Below, in pieces: positions 18,478-26,589 of a stretch of 64,000 nt of DNA. A model generated the notes under the pieces. That model had not been told where the DNA came from, made no database searches, and saw only the letters and a list, made by a program, of their open reading frames with translations. The stretch is from Nakazawaea peltata (taxonomy: Eukaryota > Ascomycota > Pichiomycetes > Alaninales > Pachysolenaceae), in assembly GCA_001599355.1 (NCBI GenBank), contig BCGQ01000007.1, positions 314,620-378,619 on the forward strand, read 5' to 3'. The position numbers and the translations under genes were made by a program. Each line of letters begins with the position of its first letter. Positions within the stretch are counted from its first letter, which is position 1.

Positions 18478-19980
18478 TCAATGCTTGAGTAACTTATGTA
18501 CCCATTTCTTTTTTGGATGCAGCAGAGATCCAGAAGCAAGTGAAGTCACAGACTGAGCTCCCTGAGTCGAGACAGAATATTCCGAATTGGCTGTCAAAGT
18601 CGATGATGGAGACAAGTTTTCGCTGCTAGTAGCACCATTGACCCCATCATTGGAAGGAATACTCGAGTCATCTCCACTGTGAGATCTCAGCTTGTGCAAC
18701 AGATGTTTTACTCCTCCATTGAATTTTTTCAAATGGAAATGGTGATTATGGTGGTGCAGAGGTTGTTTTAAATGATCCATAGTCTTTGAATGAACCGGTT
18801 CATTCAAAGGCAGGTGAGGATCTCCATCCAACGTACGTACATTACAAGGTCCTCTGGTTGATGATTTGGATTCAGAATTTTTCTCTCGTTGGGGGAATCC
18901 TCCACCATAAGTCAGGACAGTGTGCCCTCTTACTAAAGGTTTGATCCCCTCCGGGAGACCAGATTTTATCGATGAAGCAGTACTGGAATGACCCTTCACG
19001 GTTGGAGCAATCAATGAATCAAAATCAGAGAGATCATGAGCAGATGATGATGATCTCATTGACGTAGATGAAGCAGCCGCTCTCAGTTCGCTCATTTTTG
19101 TATAACTATCAAATTGATCTTGTACTCCAACTCCTGAACTAGACCCATTATCGGCAACAACACTGTTTTTTGCTAAAAACTCCTCATACACATTCTCCCT
19201 GAGCAATTGAAGTACAAATTTCTTCAGAGCAATTAAAATCTCGGGTGAATGGTACAAAATCTCGCCATTATTTGATTCGGTCAAGATATTCTTATAGATG
19301 AAACTCGGAAGATTGATCTGATAAGGCGAGTTGTCCTCGATATACTGGTCTATTATTGATGACCACTGCTTGATTAAATGCTCACTTGTTTGGGGATCGG
19401 CATCCTCTTTGATCTCGTTATCCTTACACAGACAAGCATCATCCAAGGTGGCCAGACTAGCCACCTTATTACCTGAGATATCCAAACTTGCCAACAGCAG
19501 CTCCTCTGAGGTGGTGGAAGCGTTGTTATTAACTTTGTTATGAATGTGATCATCATGATGTTCGTGAATATGCGCCTGTGAACTAGGCTTAGTCTTACAT
19601 TTTAAAATACTGGACCTTCTTTTGAACAACTGGTTCCAGATATACTCATATTTGTAGATTTCAATCAAAAACTCCAAGTTCTCCTCGCAATGACTCTGAT
19701 GTACAAACAGAATGAATTTAGTAGGTGTCAATGGCTCACTAAACTCCCTCTTATGGTCTTCGACACCCTCAAAACCTTCATCCTCCAATGTTATACAACA
19801 GCAAGCATCGACCAATTGCTCCAAAGCCGGCACAGACCCTGAATTGCTCGAGTTATTTCTGTTCGATGAGCTACGCGTACATTGACAATCAGCCCCACAA
19901 CATCCGGAGGTCACCTTGGCAAAATCCTCGGTTCCTGCGGCCGTCTCTTCCGACAACGGGTCGTCCTTATCAAAAGTCAT
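18478..19980 (-). CDS. RGS2: RGS-domain protein, Rgs2-like
   Basis: A 500-aa protein with a split RGS fold. Helices start at EFSEPLTPTKFILFVHQSHCEENLEFLIEIYKYEYIW (about residues 78-114) and resume at INLPSFIYKNIL through KKFVLQLLRENVYEEFLAKN (about residues 222-270). RGS proteins accelerate GTP hydrolysis on G-alpha subunits; Rgs2 in S. cerevisiae (309 aa) acts on Gpa2 in glucose-cAMP signalling. The insert between the two parts and the Ser-rich C-terminal tail (residues 280-500) are longer than in S. cerevisiae. A Cys-rich segment CCGADCQC near residue 28 could be palmitoylated. There is no transmembrane segment, which argues against Rax1. The assignment to Rgs2 within the RGS family is tentative. 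Confidence 0.65.
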   Translation of the reverse strand: MTFDKDDPLSEETAAGTEDFAKVTSGCCGADCQCTRSSSNRNNSSNSGSVPALEQLVDACCCITLEDEGFEGVEDHKREFSEPLTPTKFILFVHQSHCEENLEFLIEIYKYEYIWNQLFKRRSSILKCKTKPSSQAHIHEHHDDHIHNKVNNNASTTSEELLLASLDISGNKVASLATLDDACLCKDNEIKEDADPQTSEHLIKQWSSIIDQYIEDNSPYQINLPSFIYKNILTESNNGEILYHSPEILIALKKFVLQLLRENVYEEFLAKNSVVADNGSSSGVGVQDQFDSYTKMSELRAAASSTSMRSSSSAHDLSDFDSLIAPTVKGHSSTASSIKSGLPEGIKPLVRGHTVLTYGGGFPQREKNSESKSSTRGPCNVRTLDGDPHLPLNEPVHSKTMDHLKQPLHHHNHHFHLKKFNGGVKHLLHKLRSHSGDDSSIPSNDGVNGATSSENLSPSSTLTANSEYSVSTQGAQSVTSLASGSLLHPKKKWVHKLLKH

Positions 19981-21508
19981 GATACCCAGCTAGCAGACTA
20001 CCATCCAATATATCCAGAACAACTCAGGGCTCCCGCTTGTATATAAATAACACCATTTAATGCAACCGCTAAAGAAAATTTTTCTCCTGATTTACAGCAA
20101 CAAAGACAAATCTCCCATCAAACCTTAGGACTATACAGATACGCAAACAAAGCAAAAGCGAGAAGCACCACGCATTAAAAAAGAAACGAAAAAAAGGAGA
20201 AAGAAGAAAAATTTTCCTTCTTTCTGCGGGAAAAGAAACAAATCGAAGCAGCACTGGATTCTATTGGGAGTTCGAGAAGAAAGTTTATTATTATTTGCGT
20301 CTAGTGTTGGGGGAAGGGTGTGCAGAAGACTGTGCATGAGACCAATTCTTGGAAAGGGTGCAGAATCTGCTGTCTGGGATTTAATGGTTTGAGGAGAAGA
20401 CGAGTGCACTTATCTGAGGCAAATTTATTATAAACCTACGTCCTCCGACGGCATGACAGGTCTAATGTACTCATTTGCTACATTGAGACACAACCTTTTA
20501 TAAACAATTTAGAATTAGGTTCAATTGGTAAGAATTTGTTCAATAGCCACCCTCGCACATGGCGGTAGATTCTTCCGCCATTTGACCACCATTGCATACT
20601 ATTTCCCTCCATGGCTGCTTCCACCTCACAGATGCTCCACAGAAATTCTCCCCCTGCTCGCCTATAAACTAAGCCAAAAGATGCGCAAAATATGCAAAAA
20701 AGAAACGTGTTTAGAAAAATTTTTCTTCTTCTATGCAGCACCCAAACAATAACAAAAAATGTTTAGTTGGCATTTTGATCAGGAGTAAACACGGCGAGTT
20801 TTGGCCGTGAGTAACTCTACAAGATCTGGTGTTTCGGCCTGGACCTTATTCAGATCGTGCAGGAATGCAACAAGTCGATTTGTCTCTTCAGATTCACCCC
20901 ACGGTTTATTCAATACCACCGTTGGTCTTCCCAGCTCATCTCCTATCGTATTTGACAACGTCTCAACTCCATCAAATAAGTATATTACTTAATTTAACCG
21001 CTATACATCAACATGCTTCTACAGTCTTCTAGAACGAATCCTGGACCATTTATCAAAGCATGACCCAAGGAACGCTTTTTTCTACGATATGCACTTTAAA
21101 TAATTTTTCCTATATTAGGATACAAACGGTAATATGATATATAGCAATGTAGGGAGTCTTAAAAAAGACAATTGGGAAGACGCCTTTAAAATTCGCCGCC
21201 AGGATACGTTCGAACTTATCGGCAAACGTAAACACCACTTGAACTTTATTTGACCCATTGCTGAACTTTTCCAAAGTCCAAGCTTTGCATTATCTCATCT
21301 CAACGTTTTCAACCCCCCATGAATCACCATTTTGGTTCTTAAAGCCCAAGTGAATCCATAACCCCCCAGTCATGTATTCTGAACTTCAATAGCCTCGATG
21401 GTAATTGTTGTTGAATGTGTTTGAAATAAAATAAGTAAAGCTCGTTCAGTGTTATTATTCTGAATGGGCGTCTTGCGGTGCTACGTTCGCCAATTGATTA
21501 CGGTTAGA
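19981..21508. other. 1.5-kb intergenic region upstream of the RGS gene
   Basis: No intact gene seen. The part near 19980 is the RGS promoter, with a TATA-like tatataaataa at about 20040. It contains A-rich tracts (20170-20230, 20690-20760) and, at 20.8-21.3 kb, a coding-like relic described separately. Short frames of 60-92 codons here show no family features. Confidence 0.5.
20779..21289 (-). pseudogene. coding-like relic of an unidentified protein
   Basis: Two blocks on the minus strand read like real protein but lack any start. Block 20779-20988 includes GRPTVVLNKPWGESEETN and, with CTG as Ala, VAFAHDANKVQAETP, ending in a stop. Block 21113-21289 includes AWTLEKFSNGSN and VVFTFADKFERIAAANF. 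The balanced composition and the good fit of CTG to Ala argue for former coding sequence. I cannot name the family. A short real gene with introns is an alternative, but I see no TACTAAC branch site between the blocks. Confidence 0.3.
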
Positions 21509-23890
21509 TTAGTTCGAAAGAGTGGCAGATGTGTTTCTGAAGGATCCCAAGAGATTTCCAGCTGTCATTTTGTTGCGAATATATGACATCGGAATTGAAA
21601 GGACTTTTGAAGGTTCCGTCTTGGGCGTCTTGGCTTCTTCTAAAGGTGCTTCCTTGACAACCACTTTCTCTTTTAAAGTGACCGACATGTTCAGCTCCAA
21701 AACCTTGACGTCCTTTTCCTTTTTGGTCTCTTGTTCCTGTTCAAACCTCTTATAAGGTGAAACATAGTCTGCCGGTGGGCGGCAAAAGAATGGGTCATAA
21801 TCTTCATTCTGATGCTGGCTCTTGAGTGTTCCTAATACATTCTGGAACTGAGCTTGGTAAGGATTAGGCCCTGATGGAGGAAGCATGTAAGGATCTGACG
21901 TGAAGTTCTTGTAAGGATTTACTACCTTAGGATGCTCCGTCTGATTCTGTTCAACACTACTTTCAAAAGTGTTCACAGCCTTTCCATTTTCCTTCTTCCA
22001 TTTTCTGATGCTAAACTTAGGACGTTCTGGCTCCCAATTGGAAAATAAGTCTTTCCTTTTTTGAAGAACAGACTCCACGTTTACTTTGGCATCAATGGTT
22101 TGTGGCCTTTCGTTTTCATCCTTGGAGCTCTTTACGGATGAGCTGTATTGTTGTTCTTGACGTTGCAGCTCTTGACGTTGCAGCTTTTGACGTTCCATTT
22201 CTTGACGTTCCCACTCAAGACGTTCCAGCTCTTGAGATTCCATTTCTTGACGTTCCCACTCAAGACGTTGCAGGATAACACGTTCCAGTTCTGGACTTTC
22301 CATGAGACGACGTTCCAGTTCTTCACTTTCCAGTTCACGAAGTCTCAACTCTTGATATACCTGCTCAAAACGTTCTTGACGTTTCAGCTCTTGATGTTCC
22401 AGGTCACTGCGTTTCGTCTCTTGAATTTCCTGCTCAAGACGTCTGATCACCAGTTCTAGACGTTCTAGTTCTCGACGTTCCAGTTCTTGACGTTCCAGTT
22501 CTTGACGTTCCAGTTCTTGACGTTCCAGTTCTTGACGTCTCAGCTCATGGCGGTCTCTCCTTTGACGTTTTTGCTTTCGGCGTTCTCTTCCTTGACGCTC
22601 CCAGTCCTGGCGCTCTAACTTTTGACGTTCTAATTGCTGAACTTCTAATTCTTCATACTCTAGTTCCTCAAGTTCTAATTGCAGACGTTCTAATTCCTGG
22701 CGTTCCAATTCCTCAAGCTCTAATTCCTCGAGTTCTATTTCCTCAAGTTCTAATTCCTCAAGTTCTAATTCTTCAAGTTCTAATTCCTCGAGTTCCAATT
22801 CCTGGCGTTCCCATTCATCGAGCTCTTCTTCTTCGGACTCTTCTTCCTCGAGCTCTTCTTCATCGATCTCTTCTTGGAAGTCTTCGTTTTCAAATGAATA
22901 CTCTTGTTCATCCTCTATAGGAACGAAGTCAAGTTTACCTTCGGCGTCAATGATCTTTCGGAATCCAGGTAAATCCGGAGTTTGTGGAATAACTAACAGC
23001 AGCTGCCTAAGACGTTGGGCTTCCATCGCTTCAGCCATTGTGTTGGCTGGTCTAGACTGAGTATTCTTTTGCGAGGGTTCTTCCGATGCCCTAGGCTTGT
23101 CTTTAGTTCTTTTCGGCTTTTTCCTTTTATGCAGGACATAGTCATCGTAAGGGTCTTCATATCTGTAGTCAGTTTCAGGATAATCTTCTGGGTCCCTCTT
23201 TTTCTTCCGGGAGACAATGGCTTTAAATGCACGCCTGTAAGAGAACATGTTATCAATGGCCTCGGCTTCTTGTTCAGCAATTAGTGAAGCCGGTCGCTTC
23301 AATATATTTTGAGGCACAACAAGAGGTTTCCTAGGTTCTGGGAAAGGCGGTAATTCTCTGACAATAGTTGGGTCATTACAATTCCAAAACCCAAAGCTAC
23401 TCTTTCCTTTCTTGAGTTTTGGTAACAACCCTGGATTGTAAGGTTTTCCTTGAAAAAGTGCCAATCTTCTTTCATATTCAGCCTTCAACTTGTTATTAGG
23501 AAAGTCCTTTTTGAATCTGCCCTTTTTAGTGACGTATCGTCGGAATGGTTCCTGTTTCCGGGGATCACGATGCATGTTCAACATTTGGTAAACTTTCCAT
23601 TGACGATAAGCTTTTTCTCTCAGATAATGCCTCTCCCTCCACAAAAGGACCTGTTCCTTAAGGGAGGATAACGATGATAATAACGACAGGGAGTCCGATG
23701 GACTTGAATAAGCTGACCCCGGCTCTAATGGCTCTTCACAAAAGACTACTGCTCTACCGGAAGGATCTCTAGGCTTCTTGTCCTTCTTGTCCTTCCTTAC
23801 CTTTGGTAGCTTCTTTTTTGTGGCTTGCCCATTTGGTTCAGCCTCAGGGGGGTCTTTCGCTTTCCAGAATTGAAGGAATTGGAAGACCAT
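21509..23890 (-). CDS. unrecognised protein with long charged Glu/Arg repeat
   Basis: 793 aa from the first in-frame ATG (23890); the frame continues upstream only to a GTG. I do not recognise a family. The N-terminal part (residues 10-60) is very basic. A central stretch (about residues 250-290) mixes KRKKPKR with acidic DYRYEDPYDDY. From about residue 330 to 570 lies a long highly charged repeat: first acidic (ELELEE units), then 5-residue units EAERQ (CTG read as Ala; ELERQ under the standard code). Such E/R/A patterns typically form a single stable alpha-helix rather than a globular domain. The C-terminal 200 residues are polar with PNPYQAQFQNVLGTL and PFFCRPPADYVSPYKRFEQE, which look structured or motif-like. 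It lies in tandem with another unrecognised gene. Confidence 0.6.
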   Translation of the reverse strand: MVFQFLQFWKAKDPPEAEPNGQATKKKLPKVRKDKKDKKPRDPSGRAVVFCEEPLEPGSAYSSPSDSLSLLSSLSSLKEQVLLWRERHYLREKAYRQWKVYQMLNMHRDPRKQEPFRRYVTKKGRFKKDFPNNKLKAEYERRLALFQGKPYNPGLLPKLKKGKSSFGFWNCNDPTIVRELPPFPEPRKPLVVPQNILKRPASLIAEQEAEAIDNMFSYRRAFKAIVSRKKKRDPEDYPETDYRYEDPYDDYVLHKRKKPKRTKDKPRASEEPSQKNTQSRPANTMAEAMEAQRLRQLLLVIPQTPDLPGFRKIIDAEGKLDFVPIEDEQEYSFENEDFQEEIDEEELEEEESEEEELDEWERQELELEELELEELELEELELEEIELEELELEELERQELERLQLELEELEYEELEVQQLERQKLERQDWERQGRERRKQKRQRRDRHELRRQELERQELERQELERQELERRELERLELVIRRLEQEIQETKRSDLEHQELKRQERFEQVYQELRLRELESEELERRLMESPELERVILQRLEWERQEMESQELERLEWERQEMERQKLQRQELQRQEQQYSSSVKSSKDENERPQTIDAKVNVESVLQKRKDLFSNWEPERPKFSIRKWKKENGKAVNTFESSVEQNQTEHPKVVNPYKNFTSDPYMLPPSGPNPYQAQFQNVLGTLKSQHQNEDYDPFFCRPPADYVSPYKRFEQEQETKKEKDVKVLELNMSVTLKEKVVVKEAPLEEAKTPKTEPSKVLSIPMSYIRNKMTAGNLLGSFRNTSATLSN
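22140..22870 (-). repeat. 15-bp coding minisatellite (EAERQ / ELELEE units)
   Basis: Imperfect tandem repeats of 15 bp, best preserved at about 22485-22545 where gaactggaacgtcaa recurs four times. Other copies through 22140-22460 are diverged. The part at 22670-22870 uses TTA/CTT leucines (ELELEE), whereas the perfect copies use CTG, so the code decides whether the repeat is Leu- or Ala-based. Confidence 0.85.
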
Positions 23891-24513
23891 ACCTGACTTT
23901 TTCTCTAACTTGAATTTGGTACTTTTAACTAACTTTAAACTTTTTTTAACTTGACTTTTGATTGGTAGATTGTACCGGGAAGAATCAAAATATGGGTAGG
24001 ATACCACTTAGACCCCCAAAATATATGCATTTTGGGGGTTATCTCCCAAAAGTTGTGTTTGTGTATCCCCTTTTCTATTGCATAAGACCGTGCATAAGCT
24101 GCAGGAATTTTAATGCAGAAAGAGATTCTAGAACATCTTAGACTGAAAGCTAGGACCCTATTCAGTGATGATAGTGGATCATCATCCTGAGAGCCTGATT
24201 GAACTACATTTGTTTTGACCATGGTCATACAAAACAATTAATTAAACACTAAATAAAAATAAAGCAACTAAATAGTAAATCTTTCAAGACAAGTCTTCGG
24301 GCTTCTTTTAGCTTGATCAGATAGATTCAGTCTCCCCCAAGAGTATGAAGATTATACTAGAGTCCTGAATCACTGTTTCTTCAAAGGACCCCCACCCTCA
24401 TCAAAAACAGGTTGATCTAAACTAATTGATTTCTTCTACTAATCTAAAAAAATTTACTAAAAGTTGCAAGCAAGAAGTCGACCCAATTGGGTCTAGGTGG
24501 GAAGAAGGAGGAG
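23891..24513. other. spacer between two unrecognised genes, with a perfect hairpin
   Basis: 623 bp. A perfect 11-bp inverted repeat, ACCCCCAAAAT at 24012-24022 and ATTTTGGGGGT at 24029-24039 with a 6-nt loop, lies 122-149 nt upstream of the ATG of the minus-strand gene. It could be a palindromic protein-binding site or a 5'-leader hairpin. Minus-strand frames here (e.g. up to 24237) have no protein-like character. Confidence 0.5.
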
Positions 24514-26589
24514 CTAGTCCTGCTCTAACAGCTCATAAACTTCCTTCATCAGCCACCGATGTATTGCCAGATCCGGGTCATAGGGTTCAAGTTCAGAGTT
24601 CTCATTATTGATACCCTTTTCTCCGTAGACATCACTGGCAATATCTGAGAAGTCATCTGGATCATCCGCCATTTCTTCGATTGGACGGAGACATGAAATG
24701 AACCTGCTTTGATCACACCATGTCAAGACCTCAGAAGCATCCGAATCCAAAGAAGAAATCACACTACCACGATTAGTAGTATCTATGATCTCCTTTGGTT
24801 CATCTGTAAGTCCTCTTAGCTTCTTAAATTGAGCTTCTTGGATTTCGGGAATTACGCATGATTCAGGCACATCCATCAAACTTGATTTATCATTCCCAGT
24901 AAATATGGAACACTGACTATCATTTATAACGCAACTTGGCTGATACTGATATACTATGCTCTCATCTGAGTCATAGTCTCCGATACATTTGGGACATGTC
25001 TCCTTCAGTGACAATATCGGCTCAAATGACACAAACTTCCAAGGTGAGTGATGAGAGGGTAGTTCTAATTCTTCTGACTCCTCATCATCAAAATACAATG
25101 ATGCGACACTTGTGGTCAGAGTATGAACATCAATTACCTCGCTGACAATAGAGTTCATCTCTTCGTTGTCGCTTAAGTCGTCATCTGAATCTTGGAGTTG
25201 ATAATAAGGGTTAATGAACCTCTTCTCCTCTTGAAGATCCTCTTTTCCCATTGCCTTTTTGATCTTACAGGCGATGGCAGTTGTTTTGGAATCCCAAGCT
25301 CTTTTGATCCTGACTCTCTTTTTGCAGTAATCTTCTTCAGCATCGCATAACACACCGACCCTGTCATCATTCATATACCTCGAAGTGTCTTCCATAAGCT
25401 GATCCAATCCTCCTTCGGTCCCGAGATAACGTTCAGTTAAATTAATAGGCTTAAATCTATTTCTTGTTAAAGTAAGTCTGCTGCACGTATAGTGTCTAAT
25501 GTCATCACCCAATAAATGAGATTGGAATATTGGAATACGTTTGTCAATTCCGTTTTCATCTCTGTGGATTGATAAATGATTTTTAATCAGAGACATTGTC
25601 TTTCTGAAGGAGCGTTCTTTCAATGATGCTCTAATACCGTTATTGATTCCAAAGTTCCTCTTAAGTTTAGATTGAGGAGGAGTAGCAGAAACGATAGGGG
25701 CGATGTCTTGTTGTGCCATTTCTGCATTTTGGATCATATCTCCTAAACTTGAGACCGATTCCTCAACAGCTGCTTCATTGGAGCTTTGGTCCATTTCTGG
25801 AGTAAGAGGAGGAGATGGTTCAAGGAGACAATCAGCAGGGATCTCAAATGTTGGTGTTGGTAACATGTAATCCAGATACCGCAAGACTCTTGGGTCGGCA
25901 GGGCTTCCCCAAGAGGTATCCAGAGAATTGACAACAGATCCAGACAAGTCTGATTTATAGACAGAGGAGCTCTCTGAGTTACACAAAGATGGGCAATCGT
26001 TGTTTTCGAGAACAATTGGCTCTTCAGCAATCTCAGAGAGCTGCCCATCATGACTTTCAAGAGATTCAGGTTTACTTTGAAGAGATCTCATGTCTTTCGT
26101 TAACTCATTCATTACATTCTCACTTTCAGGTGATGACTCGACGCCCTCCCTGTAAATTCTCTTTCCGAGTTTCAAACTGCTAACAGGAATGGCAACAGTG
26201 AAAGATGAATTACCTTCAAATGAGGACTCACTCAATGTTTCAGTGTCCTCTACAACTTCATCTTTTTTCTTCTCAATGCTAGCAGCTGATCTCATAGTTA
26301 ATTTGGAAAGGTCCATGGTGATTGTTAATGAGTTACGTTGAGGTTCAGGTTTTGCGGTCTCCAGGGATTTGTCATTTCCCAGCTCAAATTGCTCGATGAT
26401 GGCGGAGACCAGTTTTTTGGATGATCCTACTTTCTCAATTAAGTTCTTTTTACAATCGAAACTCTCGATTGCCGGCTTCTGAAATACCGATTTAATAGCT
26501 GCGAAGTTCCAACGAGACGGAACTAATTCATTTGTGGGTCGAGTCTCCGGGACACCAGTCAATAAAACTGAGCCCAGACCAAAACCCAT
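24514..26589 (-). CDS. unrecognised acidic, probably disordered protein
   Basis: 691 aa from the first ATG (26589; MGFG, GSVLLTGVPE). The frame is open to about 26740 upstream but without an ATG, so a short upstream exon cannot be excluded. No family recognised. The protein is acidic and Ser-rich with several PEST-like segments. A more basic middle block (about residues 330-480) includes LKERSFRKTMSLIKNHL and RVRIKRAWDSKT. The C-terminus ends with a conserved-looking helix LAIHRWLMKEVYELLEQD. Composition suggests a regulatory or scaffold protein, but that is inference. It sits in tandem with the charged-repeat gene, same strand, 623 bp away. Confidence 0.6.
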   Translation of the reverse strand: MGFGLGSVLLTGVPETRPTNELVPSRWNFAAIKSVFQKPAIESFDCKKNLIEKVGSSKKLVSAIIEQFELGNDKSLETAKPEPQRNSLTITMDLSKLTMRSAASIEKKKDEVVEDTETLSESSFEGNSSFTVAIPVSSLKLGKRIYREGVESSPESENVMNELTKDMRSLQSKPESLESHDGQLSEIAEEPIVLENNDCPSLCNSESSSVYKSDLSGSVVNSLDTSWGSPADPRVLRYLDYMLPTPTFEIPADCLLEPSPPLTPEMDQSSNEAAVEESVSSLGDMIQNAEMAQQDIAPIVSATPPQSKLKRNFGINNGIRASLKERSFRKTMSLIKNHLSIHRDENGIDKRIPIFQSHLLGDDIRHYTCSRLTLTRNRFKPINLTERYLGTEGGLDQLMEDTSRYMNDDRVGVLCDAEEDYCKKRVRIKRAWDSKTTAIACKIKKAMGKEDLQEEKRFINPYYQLQDSDDDLSDNEEMNSIVSEVIDVHTLTTSVASLYFDDEESEELELPSHHSPWKFVSFEPILSLKETCPKCIGDYDSDESIVYQYQPSCVINDSQCSIFTGNDKSSLMDVPESCVIPEIQEAQFKKLRGLTDEPKEIIDTTNRGSVISSLDSDASEVLTWCDQSRFISCLRPIEEMADDPDDFSDIASDVYGEKGINNENSELEPYDPDLAIHRWLMKEVYELLEQD

